Below are positions 14,976-23,322 of a stretch of DNA of 56,949 bases, one piece after another. A program made the translations under genes and the position numbers. The stretch's first letter is position 1. Every line of letters starts with the position of its first letter. The stretch covers positions 1 to 56,949 of the forward strand of contig NZ_NIXK01000014.1 of assembly GCF_002763455.1 (NCBI RefSeq), in the 5' to 3' direction. Source of the DNA: Lentibacillus sediminis (GTDB lineage Bacteria > Bacillota > Bacilli > Bacillales > Amphibacillaceae). A model generated the notes under the pieces. The model was given only the letters and a program-made list of their open reading frames with translations. It was not told the DNA's origin and did not search any database.

Positions 14976-15542
14976 CTAAACAGGCTTATATCGCAGTATT
15001 ACTATGCCAGATTTAAACGGTTGTGTCTCTGCAAGGCTTAAATTCTTCGTATCTAAATTTTCGTTAAATAAACGCTTCCCGCCACCCACTACAATTGGAT
15101 GAATCATGAGTCTATATTCATCGATGAGGTCATGTTGCATCAGTGAATTGACTAATTGACCACTACCATGGACGGTAATATCTTGACCAGGTTCCTGTTT
15201 TAACTTAGATATTTCCTCTACGAAATTACCTTTAATCAACCTCGCATTATTCCAATCTGCTTCCTCTAATGTTGTTGAAACAACATACTTGGGAAGACTG
15301 TTCATTCTTTCAGCAAATCCTGTATCATCTGTCATTATTGGCCATGCAGCCGCAAAACCTTGATAGGTTATACGCCCCAGTAAGAGAGCGTCACTTGCAA
15401 ATAGTTCATCATGCTTAAACTTCTCCACTTCATCACTCCAGTACTGACCACTCCATCCGCCATACTTAGATTTATCACCACCTCCAGGATCTTCCATAAC
15501 ACCATCAAGTGTGATAAATTCTGTTACAATAATTTTTCTCAT
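14976..15542 (-). CDS. Dihydrofolate reductase family protein (RibD C-terminal type)
   Basis: A 188-residue protein with the RibD_C/DHFR-like fold: VTEFITLDGVMEDPGG at the N-terminus, LLLGRITYQGFAAAWP near 55, KYVVSTTLEEADWNN near 90, and IHPIVVGGGKRLF near 145. These proteins bind NADPH and are probable reductases of unknown substrate, common in several copies in Bacillaceae. The start is the ATG at 15542, 6-7 bases after GAGGAGA; an ATG two codons earlier is too close to the ribosome site. Two more members are encoded at 16834 and 32565. Confidence 0.85.
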   Translation of the reverse strand: MRKIIVTEFITLDGVMEDPGGGDKSKYGGWSGQYWSDEVEKFKHDELFASDALLLGRITYQGFAAAWPIMTDDTGFAERMNSLPKYVVSTTLEEADWNNARLIKGNFVEEISKLKQEPGQDITVHGSGQLVNSLMQHDLIDEYRLMIHPIVVGGGKRLFNENLDTKNLSLAETQPFKSGIVILRYKPV

Positions 15543-15611
15543 GTTCATTCTCCTCGTACATTATTTTTTACACTAAACCTTATCTTTTCAGTCCAAAAAA
15601 AATTCAACGCC

Positions 15612-15950
15612 TTACCCCCTGTAATCACCTTTCGACTTATCGACAGCACACTCGGAAGCGCGCTTCAGGAGCAATTCCCGCTCGCGTAAATTGCCCGTGA
15701 GCATTGCAGCAAGTTTGAATTCTTCGCATGCTTTGGCAATACGACCAAGCTTAAAGAGAATGTCGCCGCGCACACTCGGCAACAGATGATAGCCTTTCAG
15801 AGATGGTTCCGACATCAATGCATCAACGATTTCAATACCAACTTCAGGGCCGAATGCCATAGGAAGCGCAACCGCACGATTCAACTCCACGACAGGCGAC
15901 GGGGCAACTTGGGCGAGTGCGTCGTACAGGGCTGTAGGCCGCCCTAATGT
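15612..15950 (-). pseudogene. C-terminal remnant of an ECF sigma factor (DUF6596 type)
   Basis: The open frame reads RPTALYDALAQVAPSPVVEL and then NRAVALPMAFGPEVGIEIVD, followed by GYHLLPSVRGDILFKLGR and a TPR-like end. This is the C-terminal helical domain of ECF sigma factors of the RNA polymerase sigma-24/ECF42 type. The sigma-2 and sigma-4 domains are missing: a TGA cuts the frame at the junction with the nucleotidyltransferase gene. The codon choice is richer in G and C than that of neighbours. It cannot act as a sigma factor. Confidence 0.75.
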
Positions 15951-16754
15951 TCAAGAAGAAACACGGGCTTCACGTTCAAAGTTGTCACTGGCCCACTTAC
16001 CCTCTCTCTTAAAGAGTTCCAGTACTGCTCCACGATTGGTCGTCGGCTCCTCAAGCCATTTTTCCAAGGTGCGAATAATAGGTTCCTTATATTGAAAGTA
16101 GTGGATAAAAACCTCAGACTGCTCGTGAAGCCGTGTCGACCAAATCTGAGATCGCTCCATCACCATGGAATAGTATGTTCGAATGAGTTTACGGGCAAAG
16201 TTTTGTGCAATTGTTTTAAACTCCTCATCGGGAGCTGCTTCTAACCGGCTTATTGTTCGGGCAAGAACTTCACGAATATCTCCATTAAAACTTATTGCTA
16301 TCTCCGCTGTGAGTTTGTACGGACCGAATCGTTTTCGAATATCCTTTCCATGCACAAAAACACAGAGCTCCTTAATGAACGCCTGCTCGTAATAATTTTC
16401 AGGATCTACCGCATAGCCGTAATCTCCAATTGCTATGCCAACATCACGAACCAGCGAACGATATTTTTGAGACAATTTCCCAGATAGGTTCTTTATTTTT
16501 TCTAACTCATCCGGGTTCAGCTTGCTATTGAACATAGCGAGAAGATCCAGGTCTGACTTACGTATTACAGCGTCACCCCTGGCTACGCTGCCATACACAT
16601 AGACACTGTGTAATTGATTTGGAAACAATTCTATTAGATTTTCAACTGACTCTCGTATGCAAGGTAAATAGACAGTATCAATCTTGTCCAAACCTACATC
16701 ACTAACAATAAACCCATTGCGGTCCAGACCATATCCAGCTTGAAGTTTCCCCAT
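15951..16754 (-). CDS. Nucleotidyltransferase-fold protein
   Basis: A 267-residue protein starting at ATG 16754 behind AAGGAGATTGAA. The polymerase-beta-like nucleotidyltransferase motif is clear: VYVYGSVARGDAVIRKSDLD (GS...D-x-D), followed by DVGIAIGDYG as a likely third acidic strand. The C-terminal half is helical. The layout resembles aminoglycoside adenylyltransferases and MNT-type proteins; the substrate (antibiotic or protein) cannot be decided. The stop is at 15951, directly abutting the ECF sigma remnant. It is the only gene in its frame between two DHFR-family genes. Confidence 0.85.
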   Translation of the reverse strand: MGKLQAGYGLDRNGFIVSDVGLDKIDTVYLPCIRESVENLIELFPNQLHSVYVYGSVARGDAVIRKSDLDLLAMFNSKLNPDELEKIKNLSGKLSQKYRSLVRDVGIAIGDYGYAVDPENYYEQAFIKELCVFVHGKDIRKRFGPYKLTAEIAISFNGDIREVLARTISRLEAAPDEEFKTIAQNFARKLIRTYYSMVMERSQIWSTRLHEQSEVFIHYFQYKEPIIRTLEKWLEEPTTNRGAVLELFKREGKWASDNFEREARVSS

Positions 16755-16833
16755 TTCAATCTCCTTCCTCTGCACCATCATTACCGAACGAGTCCTTTTC
16801 TGTTATTCAGGTCATACAAAACCATATCACTCA

Positions 16834-17394
16834 CTAATGCTCAGCAGGACGGTAACATAACAGGATATTTCCAGAACGAAATTCCTTCGTTTTGTGAAGT
16901 GTCAGATGAATTCTTTGATCTAATTCTTTAAAGAATGGTTTGCCGCTGCCTAAGATAACCGGATTAACTATTATATGATACTCATCGATTAACTTATGCT
17001 CTGTTAAAGAGAAGACCAAGTCTGAGCTGGCGAGTATGACCATGTCCATGCCGTCCTGCTGTTTTAATTCTGAGATTGCATCGGAAATGTCCGCGTTTAT
17101 CAGTCTCGTATCCTTCCAATCTACAGATTCCAGCATCTTTGAAAAAACTACTTTAGATAATTGGTTCATTTTTTCGGCAATAACGGGAAACTTCTCGGCC
17201 GCAATTGGCGTTGGCCAAAAATCAACCATATGCTGATAGGTTTTTCGACCAAACAAGATCGTGTCTACTGAACTCAGCAATCCTTCCGTATATTTAAAGT
17301 ACTCTTCATTTACTACATGCCAATCCAATTCTTGATTTGATCCTTCAATAAATCCGTCAAGACTTACCATGATTTGAGATATAACTTTTCTCAA
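16834..17394 (-). CDS. Dihydrofolate reductase family protein (RibD C-terminal type)
   Basis: The frame is open from ATG 17409, but GGAGGAGAGG directly precedes a TTG at 17394, which is the better start and gives 186 residues. Features are ISQIMVSLDGFIEGSNQELD, the strand TILFGRKTYQHMVDFWP, and NPVILGSGKPFFKEL. It is a probable NADPH-binding reductase of unknown substrate. Its promoter region carries an 18-base element shared exactly with the DHFR-family gene at 32565, so the two are probably coregulated although 16 kb apart. Confidence 0.85.
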   Translation of the reverse strand: MRKVISQIMVSLDGFIEGSNQELDWHVVNEEYFKYTEGLLSSVDTILFGRKTYQHMVDFWPTPIAAEKFPVIAEKMNQLSKVVFSKMLESVDWKDTRLINADISDAISELKQQDGMDMVILASSDLVFSLTEHKLIDEYHIIVNPVILGSGKPFFKELDQRIHLTLHKTKEFRSGNILLCYRPAEH

Positions 17395-17433
17395 TTTCCT
17401 CTCCTCCATAGTCGTATATTTTGTTTATTAGCG

Positions 17434-17475
17434 ACTATAGCATACTTAAGCCGATATAATTTCTTCTCGATTGCT
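17434..17475 (-). promoter_or_regulatory. Promoter with shared 18-base -35 element (copy 1)
   Basis: Minus strand: AGCAATCGAGAAGAAATT (17475-17458), 18 bases, then TATAGT as -10. The same 18-mer precedes the DHFR-family gene at 32565 at nearly the same distance from its -10. The -35 position reads GAAATT instead of TTGACA, which suggests an activator or an alternative sigma factor. The rest of 17476-17760 shows nothing I can name. Confidence 0.55.
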
Positions 17476-17760
17476 GAAAATGAATTTATTCTCTGACGTT
17501 ATTTAATTAATTCCTCTATACAGACATTTTATGATAACAAAACTGTTCTTCGCCTTCTTCTGCAAGTCTATTGATTGCAGCTCATTGACAAAAAAGGACG
17601 ACTCTTTGAGTATTCGGGAAGAAGTCTTTAGCAGAAGTTAATGGTGAGTTTACTTGGTGAAAAATTGTTTACTTTGAAAGAATACTCTTTACTACAGCAG
17701 GTTGATCTTAAGCAATCGGGCAGTTTTCTGGAATAAGTCTTCTTAAACCTTATTATAAAC

Positions 17761-17796
17761 AAAAATAAACGTGGTACCCTAATGGTGGTTACCACG
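17761..17796 (-). terminator. Terminator downstream of the NlpC/P60-like gene
   Basis: Minus-strand arms CGTGGTA and TACCACG flank 13 bases and are followed by TTTATTTTTG. It lies 56 bases past the stop at 17852. Confidence 0.65.
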
Positions 17797-17851
17797 CTTA
17801 CTTTTTAATTTATTGGGGTTTTGTTCCAGCTTCATTTATGTTGGAGATCTA

Positions 17852-18664
17852 TTATTCTGTAATAGATTTAGCACCAATATAATGATTTTGCCAATAGTCT
17901 ATGCTGATATCTGCTGCACTTACACCGTCACTTCCGGCATGAATCATTTGATTGTCACCAATATAGATTCCGCTGTGGGAAGCACCTTCTGTATCGTACG
18001 TACCTTCAAAAAACACGACATCCCCGATGCTCGGTTCATCAACATGGACACCGTCGTTCACCCACATATCACGATGTGTCCGCGAAACATCAATCCCCAC
18101 TTGTTCAAACACATAATTGATAAATCCACTGCTGTCCATTCCTTCTGGAGTTGTTCCTCCCCATACATAAGGCGTACCTATGACACTTTCTGCAGCAGCA
18201 ACAATGTCTGATTGAATGTTAGAAGTACTATCTCCAGTCTCCGTTATCGTTAAATTGCCTCCTGAAGATTCGCTTGCTGGTGATTGCAGTGCTTCTAATG
18301 TATTTGGGCCTACTATACCATCAACTAGTAAATCATGATCTGCTTGAAACTCTCTTACCGCTTGTTCGGTTATTGGACCAAAAATACTGTCAACCGTATA
18401 TGTATAATATCCTTGTTCTTGAAGTTCTTCTTGTACATTCGCTACTTCTGTACTCACATCTCCAAAGCGAATGAGCTCCGTCTCACTTGGTGATGTTTCT
18501 GTTTGCTCCTGTGCATCAGAAAGATTGCTCTCACTGATGGTTATGTCTCCCTCTGAAGCACCAGCACTTGCAAACACACTCCCGCCAAAAATAGGAGTAA
18601 ATGCCAAGGTAGCTGCAAATGCCGTCGAGATCACATATTTTTTTGTTTGATTGGACTGTACCAA
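17852..18664 (-). CDS. Secreted NlpC/P60-like protein with PG-binding domain, Cys replaced by Ser
   Basis: The start is TTG 18664 behind GAAGGAGGAATTT. The 270 residues comprise a signal peptide (1 to about 33, basic TKK then a hydrophobic stretch, cut near FASA), an acidic linker, a peptidoglycan-binding_1 domain (about 65-125, DSIFGPITEQAVREFQ and VDGIVGPNTLEALQ) and an NlpC/P60 domain (about 152-270). In the last, the motif normally D-C-S-G reads D177-S178-S179-G180 (codon AGC), so the nucleophilic cysteine is lost. His230 (ASHSGIYIG) and His242 are kept. The family normally cuts cell-wall peptides; this copy may be inactive and only bind the wall, or may have changed chemistry. Confidence 0.88.
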   Translation of the reverse strand: MVQSNQTKKYVISTAFAATLAFTPIFGGSVFASAGASEGDITISESNLSDAQEQTETSPSETELIRFGDVSTEVANVQEELQEQGYYTYTVDSIFGPITEQAVREFQADHDLLVDGIVGPNTLEALQSPASESSGGNLTITETGDSTSNIQSDIVAAAESVIGTPYVWGGTTPEGMDSSGFINYVFEQVGIDVSRTHRDMWVNDGVHVDEPSIGDVVFFEGTYDTEGASHSGIYIGDNQMIHAGSDGVSAADISIDYWQNHYIGAKSITE

Positions 18665-18990
18665 CGAAATTCCTCCTTCATTATCTCTGTGAAACTAGTT
18701 AAGTAAAATATGATTCGACATAATTCGTCATATTTTTTAACTACCGACACTTTATCATATGAAAATATCAATGAGATAACATAGCGATTAAGAAGGAATA
18801 ACACTTTATTATGTAACATTACAACTCATTTTATGTTCATTATGAGACTATTTTCCAGTAAAGATTAAGCAGAAATTTAACTAATTCGTCCTGTTCTTTA
18901 TTGATCAAGCATTATTAATTCCTTTGTAACCATAAATTACAAACATCGTCTTACTCAAGTCGAATAAGCTCCATACCGCTTCAATCCCAT
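18665..18990. other. Intergenic stretch before the NlpC/P60-like gene
   Basis: AT-rich sequence of 326 bases. The part next to the secreted-protein gene contains GACGAATTATGTCGAAT, a direct repeat of G-[AT]-CGAAT, and TGTAACATTACA is at 18812-18823, a short palindrome. I see no gene and no convincing promoter boxes. Confidence 0.3.
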
Positions 18991-19581
18991 TCACTTATTT
19001 TCTCTCAAACCTTCCAACATGTGCTGTAAAACCATCATCGCTTCTTTTATTTTATCTTTCTGATCAGGATAATCAGCGATCCATAATACCAACTCATTCA
19101 TTGCCCCAGAAAGACAATGTGTCATTGCATCTGCAGAAACAGGCTTTAATAGATTCTGCTCCTGCATTAACTGTAATTGTTCTTTCAGTGAATTCATCGA
19201 ATATTTCTCGTCCATCTTTCGAAAGGTCTCCCAGCCTAATACGGCCGGCCCGTCAACTAGCAGGATACGTTGATTATGCGTTTGTACAGCCCCCTCCAGG
19301 AAAGCTTGGCAACCATTGATCAATTGCTGCCAGCTGTCGTTACTTTTTGCTGCAGCCTCTTCTACATACTCCCCTACTTCTTTTTGAACGGCCTCAAATA
19401 CGGCAAGGAAAAGTCCTTTTTTATTTTTAAAATGATGATATAAAGCCCCTCTGGTTAAATCTGCCTCGTTTACGATCTCTTCCAGGGAAACATTCGCATA
19501 CCCATTCGTCGTAAAATGGTTTCTTGCTATTTCTATTAATCTTTGTATTGTCCGCTCTGTTTCTGTTTTGTTTTTCCTCAT
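18991..19581 (-). CDS. TetR/AcrR family repressor
   Basis: A 196-residue regulator. The N-terminal helix-turn-helix reads VSLEEIVNEADLTRGALYHH with FKNKKGLFLAVF, typical of TetR. The C-terminal ligand domain resembles TetR_C_33. The preferred start is ATG 19581, 10 bases after GAGGAG; an ATG at 19599 overlaps the upstream stop as ATGA. It is the last gene of a three-gene operon with a VOC protein and an AlkD-like protein, all linked by ATGA overlaps. The promoter of the operon contains a 21-base palindrome between its -35 and -10 boxes, the probable site of self-repression. Confidence 0.92.
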   Translation of the reverse strand: MRKNKTETERTIQRLIEIARNHFTTNGYANVSLEEIVNEADLTRGALYHHFKNKKGLFLAVFEAVQKEVGEYVEEAAAKSNDSWQQLINGCQAFLEGAVQTHNQRILLVDGPAVLGWETFRKMDEKYSMNSLKEQLQLMQEQNLLKPVSADAMTHCLSGAMNELVLWIADYPDQKDKIKEAMMVLQHMLEGLRENK

Positions 19582-19595
19582 GCTGTCTGCACTCC

Positions 19596-20378
19596 TCATT
19601 CCACTTGTTGTAATAATTTCATTGCAAACTCATCCTCTAACTTTATCAGAGTTCTTAAACCATTTTTAACTATTTTTGGGTTTATATCATCATTTTCTGA
19701 TACATACTGATCGATCCATGCGAGAACCATTTCAGGATTCTCTTTCGTTAAATCATTAATATGGTTGGCTACAGACTTTTGAACATAACGAGAACTGTCC
19801 TGCATCAAATTCTCCAGCAAATACAAATTGTTTTGTACCCTTCCCTTTAATGGAGGAATCTTTTTCGCCCATGGGAGTCTTGGGCGAGTTCCTTCACATA
19901 CTAATCGCCTGACATGTGAATTCGGATCTTTTACCCAACCTTGAAAATAATCCAGACATCGATCAGTATCTGCTATTAAATAAGGCCGGACTGCATATTC
20001 TGATGTGTGCCGTTTTGTAATTTCATACATCGCATTTAAGGATAAATCAACGTGATCCAGCCCGTATTTTTCAACAAAAAAGGCTACTGGCATGAGGAAG
20101 TATCCTTTGGTAAACATGCCTTCTTCGGATTTATTTTCCGGTCCTAAAATCTTCAATAAGATAGCCAAAGCATCTTCATATTCAGTTGGAAGATGCTGTT
20201 TTAATGTGTCCGCTATCACCGCCACACGGGCCTTCAATTCTTTATGTTCCACTTCACTGGCCACAGACTCCACAAAAGATTTTCTTGAAAATCGGGGGTA
20301 ATGCAAATGGATTAAATCCGCTAATCGAAGTGCCAATTCCCTGTCAAAATAATATTTCAATGCTACATATTCACTCAT
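19596..20378 (-). CDS. AlkD-like HEAT-repeat DNA alkylation repair protein
   Basis: A 260-residue protein made of helical HEAT-like repeats. The start is ATG 20378, whose ATGA overlaps the stop of the VOC gene; AAGGA lies 10 bases upstream. Motifs include the region [20 protein letters not shown] followed by LPWA, and [20 protein letters not shown], both characteristic of the DNA_alkylation (AlkD/AlkC) family. The [17 protein letters not shown] helix pair is closest to AlkC-type members. These remove positively charged alkylated bases without base flipping. Its coupling to a VOC protein and TetR repressor suggests induction by a toxic electrophile. Confidence 0.85.
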   Translation of the reverse strand: MSEYVALKYYFDRELALRLADLIHLHYPRFSRKSFVESVASEVEHKELKARVAVIADTLKQHLPTEYEDALAILLKILGPENKSEEGMFTKGYFLMPVAFFVEKYGLDHVDLSLNAMYEITKRHTSEYAVRPYLIADTDRCLDYFQGWVKDPNSHVRRLVCEGTRPRLPWAKKIPPLKGRVQNNLYLLENLMQDSSRYVQKSVANHINDLTKENPEMVLAWIDQYVSENDDINPKIVKNGLRTLIKLEDEFAMKLLQQVE

Positions 20379-20809
20379 GATGACCTGTCCTTCCATACCT
20401 CCTCTTTATATTGATCCTGAAAGGACGCATCAGGAGGAATAACCGTTATGACATCAATTAACACACCATTAGGGTCACTTGTAATGAAATGCCTTTGGCC
20501 AAATGCCTCGCTGCGTAAATCGAGATGCAAGGGAAGCTGTTTTTCCGTAATCAATTGCTGATACACTTCATCGACATTTTCCACTTCAAAATTTAGAATC
20601 AATCCTTGAATATACTTACCAAAGGAACTTGGTACTGTCTCATGATTGGCCTGCAGGATTGCCAATTCAGCATCAGTCTCCTCTTGCTTCAAACTCATGT
20701 ACCAATCCGCCTCAAAAACAATCAAGAACCCAAAATACTGCTGATAAAATGCACCTGTTTCCTTTACTTTCTCTGTCATCAATACCGGGTAAAAACTGCT
20801 TAGCCTCAT
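20375..20809 (-). CDS. VOC family (glyoxalase/bleomycin resistance-like) protein
   Basis: A 144-residue single-module pair VOC protein. The first module begins [20 protein letters not shown] with [12 protein letters not shown]; the second has [15 protein letters not shown] and ends [20 protein letters not shown]. Such proteins bind metals and handle electrophiles or antibiotics. It is the first gene of the VOC-AlkD-TetR operon and its stop overlaps the next start (ATGA). The ribosome site is AAGGAAGTGAAGAACG before ATG 20809. The promoter with a TetR-type palindrome is 35-60 bases upstream. Confidence 0.88.
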   Translation of the reverse strand: MRLSSFYPVLMTEKVKETGAFYQQYFGFLIVFEADWYMSLKQEETDAELAILQANHETVPSSFGKYIQGLILNFEVENVDEVYQQLITEKQLPLHLDLRSEAFGQRHFITSDPNGVLIDVITVIPPDASFQDQYKEEVWKDRSS

Positions 20810-20842
20810 CGTTCTTCACTTCCTTATCATGTGATGGGTTCA

Positions 20843-20871
20843 TTTTAACATACATACAGTATGTATGTAAA
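20843..20871 (-). promoter_or_regulatory. TetR-controlled promoter with perfect palindrome
   Basis: Minus strand: TTTACA, a 17-base spacer, TTAAAA. A perfect palindrome with 10-base arms ACATACATAC and GTATGTATGT around one central base (20848-20868) fills the spacer. Binding there would block RNA polymerase; the likely ligand is the TetR protein at the operon end. The rest of 20872-21026 holds nothing else I can identify. Confidence 0.8.
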
Positions 20872-21026
20872 TCAGCAGTCTTCTTATTCAAATTGCATAA
20901 GGGATGAATGTAGATAACGGGGCAGTCATATCAACAGTTATTATTCTGCGCCTTTCATAAATTGAAGTACCTCCCTCTATAAATTAATTAAACAGAAAGC
21001 TGCTGGTATCTGCTCTATAATTGAAC

Positions 21027-21082
21027 AAAAAAAGCATGGAGGCATAGAAAATCCCGTACAGAATTTCCAAATTACCACCATG
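21027..21082 (-). terminator. Probable terminator of the riboflavin operon
   Basis: Minus-strand arms CATGGTGG and CCTCCATG (one mismatch) enclose a long loop with an inner AT-rich pairing and are followed by a run of seven T. It begins 41 bases past the ribH stop. Confidence 0.55.
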
Positions 21083-21122
21083 TCTTTTCTTAACAGCAAC
21101 ATGTTTAATATTTTATTTCAAT

Positions 21123-21590
21123 TTATTTTAGTTCCAAAGCTAGGTTAGCCATTTCTATCGCTGAAACAGCAGCTTCTGCTCCTTTGTTTCCAGCTTTTGT
21201 TCCTGCCCGCTCAATTGCCTGTTCAATCGATTCCGTTGTCAGCACCCCAAAAATGACCGGCTTTCCCGATTGCATGGAAGCATTGGAAATGCCCTTTGCC
21301 GCTTCATTGCAGACATAGTCAAAATGCGGAGTAGAACCTCGGATGACCGTCCCTAGCGTGATAATTGCATCATATTTTTCATTGGCCGCCATTTTTCCGG
21401 CAATCAACGGAATTTCATAAGCACCTGGGACCCAGGCCGTGTCAATATTTTCATCAGCTACCCCGTGCCTTCTCAGTGTATCCATCGCTCCATCCAGAAG
21501 CTTGTTCGTAATAAATTCGTTGAACCTCGCGACCACAATTCCAATTTTAAGATCTGTTCCAACCAAATTTCCTTCATATATTTTGCCCAT
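21123..21590 (-). CDS. ribH: 6,7-dimethyl-8-ribityllumazine synthase
   Basis: A 155-residue protein, the normal length for RibH. It joins 5-amino-6-ribitylamino-uracil with dihydroxybutanone phosphate. The hallmarks are present: [18 protein letters not shown] at the N-terminus, [10 protein letters not shown] near 55, [20 protein letters not shown] near 80-100 with the phosphate-binding stretch and catalytic His, and [15 protein letters not shown]. It probably assembles into a 60-subunit capsid as in Bacillus. It is the third gene of a rib operon after ribE and ribB, 18 bases after the latter, all behind an FMN riboswitch. Confidence 0.97.
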   Translation of the reverse strand: MGKIYEGNLVGTDLKIGIVVARFNEFITNKLLDGAMDTLRRHGVADENIDTAWVPGAYEIPLIAGKMAANEKYDAIITLGTVIRGSTPHFDYVCNEAAKGISNASMQSGKPVIFGVLTTESIEQAIERAGTKAGNKGAEAAVSAIEMANLALELK

Positions 21591-21608
21591 GCTACATGTC
21601 TCTCCTTC

Positions 21609-22229
21609 TTAATAATGAATTGGATTTTCATATTTTTTTCGATAAGCAATCAATTGTTCGATAGAAATTAATTTCAAGTCAAAGTCCCCTGCCATCTTCT
21701 CGAGATCCGGCACCCTTGCCATTGTTCCATCGTCCTTAATAATTTCGCAGATGACTCCGGATGGAAAAGCCTCGCAAAGCTTTGCCAGATCCACAGAGGC
21801 TTCTGTATGACCTGTACGTCCCAGTACACCTTCCTCTTTTGCAATAATTGGGAAAACATGGCCTGGCCGCCTGAAATCTGATCCTTTTACGTTCCGATCT
21901 GATAATGCCCGTATTGTTCTTGATCGTTCTGCTGCACTAATTCCAGTAGCTGTATCCATATGATCTATCGTTATGGTAAATGCTGTACCCAATGGATCCG
22001 TACTCTCATTTGTCATCATTGGAAGTGCCAGTTTCTCCGCATGCACCCGCTCTATGGAAGTGCATACAAGTCCTTTTCCATAAGTAATCATAAAATTGAT
22101 AACTTCCGGTGTCGCCATTTCCGAAAGCGCAACAAGGTCTCCTTCATTCTCCCTATCTTCATCATCAACTACAATAACTGGTTTTCCGTTCTTTAAATCT
22201 GTAATTGCCTCTTCAATGGTATGAAACAT
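21609..22229 (-). CDS. ribB: 3,4-dihydroxy-2-butanone-4-phosphate synthase, stand-alone
   Basis: A 206-residue protein with only the DHBP synthase domain: [18 protein letters not shown] near 18-35, [15 protein letters not shown], and [16 protein letters not shown] near 135-150, including the catalytic acidic and His residues. In most Bacillus species this domain is fused to GTP cyclohydrolase II (RibBA, about 400 residues); here the frame stops right after the linker [11 protein letters not shown]. It converts ribulose 5-phosphate to the four-carbon donor used by RibH next door. It starts 12 bases after ribE. The missing cyclohydrolase must come from elsewhere. Confidence 0.95.
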   Translation of the reverse strand: MFHTIEEAITDLKNGKPVIVVDDEDRENEGDLVALSEMATPEVINFMITYGKGLVCTSIERVHAEKLALPMMTNESTDPLGTAFTITIDHMDTATGISAAERSRTIRALSDRNVKGSDFRRPGHVFPIIAKEEGVLGRTGHTEASVDLAKLCEAFPSGVICEIIKDDGTMARVPDLEKMAGDFDLKLISIEQLIAYRKKYENPIHY

Positions 22230-22241
22230 AATCTCACTTCC

Positions 22242-22892
22242 TTAACTAAATCCATTATTTTTTAGAAAGTCTTTTGTTATATTTGTTTTGCTGCCGTCGA
22301 ATTGCTGATCAAGCATGTTTTGAACATATTTAGCGAGCATATCACATTCGATGTTTACAAGGTCTCCTTTGCCTTTCTCACCAAGAATTGTTTCTGCTGC
22401 TGTGTGGGGAATAAGCGAAATGGTAAATCTTCCTTGTTCCGTACCAAATACAGTCAGACTGACCCCGTCCACTGTTATAGATCCTTTGTGCAATATGAAT
22501 CGGTTTAACTCATCCGGGATTTCAATAACATAATAAATTGCATTCTCATCCTTTTGTTTTCCAACAATTCCCCCAGTTCCATCCACATGTCCTGAAACGA
22601 AGTGTCCGCCGAATCTTCCGCCGGCCGCCATAGCTCTTTCTAGATTCACCTTTGATCCTGTCTTTAAAGACTGCAATGAGGTCGACTTAATCGTCTCCGG
22701 CATTGCCTCAGCCTGAAAGTTATCTGAAGAAAAATTGGTTACAGTGAGACAGATTCCATTTACGGAAATACTGTCACCAACATTTACATCTTTTATTACT
22801 TCCTGAGATCCAATAGTCATTTGCACCGCATGTTCAGAGACCTTTTGCATTCTTTTTATGGTCCCCATCTCTTCAATAATTCCTGTAAACAT
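22242..22892 (-). CDS. ribE: Riboflavin synthase alpha chain
   Basis: A 216-residue protein with two lumazine-binding modules. The first begins MFTGIIEEMGTIKRMQK and contains SVNGICLTVT; the second has GGHFVSGHVDGTGGI and ITVDGVSLTV. It dismutates two lumazine molecules to riboflavin in the cytoplasm. It is the first gene of the operon, placed 30 bases after the riboswitch terminator (22923-22951), so its expression is switched off by FMN. The usual first gene ribD is absent here. Confidence 0.97.
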   Translation of the reverse strand: MFTGIIEEMGTIKRMQKVSEHAVQMTIGSQEVIKDVNVGDSISVNGICLTVTNFSSDNFQAEAMPETIKSTSLQSLKTGSKVNLERAMAAGGRFGGHFVSGHVDGTGGIVGKQKDENAIYYVIEIPDELNRFILHKGSITVDGVSLTVFGTEQGRFTISLIPHTAAETILGEKGKGDLVNIECDMLAKYVQNMLDQQFDGSKTNITKDFLKNNGFS

Positions 22893-22922
22893 TCTTGCTC
22901 TGCGCCTCCTTTATTTAAAATT

Positions 22923-22951
22923 AAAAAAGCCTCTGAATCAGCTTCAGAGGC
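22923..22951 (-). terminator. Expression-platform terminator of the FMN riboswitch
   Basis: Minus-strand arms GCCTCTGAA and TTCAGAGGC around five bases, followed by TTTTTT. It lies between the aptamer and ribE and is the predicted off-state terminator. Confidence 0.88.
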
Positions 22952-23073
22952 GATAGTGGTAGAATTTTATATGCAAACAATGATAAATAATGTCTAAGCA
23001 GACGGCAGGGACCAATTGTGAAAAAAACAAATAAAGTCCATGCGCTGTGTGAACATCACATGCTTACCTAAAA

Positions 23074-23216
23074 TTCCTTCTCCCATCCAGACTTTAACTG
23101 TCGGCTCTGGAGTTTCACCAGATCCACCGCTTGGCTCAAAAAGCCGCACGGGTCACGGACTGAGAAGCATCGCTTCATCACCGCCGATTGGGAATTTCAC
23201 CCGACCCCGAAGGAAA
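23074..23216 (-). promoter_or_regulatory. FMN riboswitch (RFN element)
   Basis: On the minus strand the conserved blocks appear in order: TTCGGGGTCGGGTGAAATTC, CGGCGGTGATG, AGTCCGTGAC, GGTGGATCTGGTGAAACTCC, AGCCGACAGT and TCTGGATGGGAGAAGGAA. These are the paired arms and junctions of the RFN aptamer that binds FMN. A terminator follows before ribE, so it acts by transcription attenuation on ribE-ribB-ribH. Confidence 0.96.
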
Positions 23217-23239
23217 TTCTATTATGAACTTGTATATTA

Positions 23240-23268
23240 GTTATAACTTAAAAGCGATTATACTGCAA
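23240..23268 (-). promoter_or_regulatory. Promoter of the riboflavin operon
   Basis: Minus strand: TTGCAG, a 17-base spacer, TATAAC, about 25 bases before the RFN aptamer. The position is right for a sigma-A promoter. Confidence 0.55.
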
Positions 23269-23322
23269 GTTTCATGAATTAATTTTATTCGTTTTCGGTT
23301 AAATTATGATTAATTTTGCTTG

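Noticed and set aside
18812-18823. WalR-type box before the NlpC/P60-like gene
   Set aside because: TGTAACATTACA is a short palindrome, not the direct TGTWAH repeat with 5-base spacing used by WalR.
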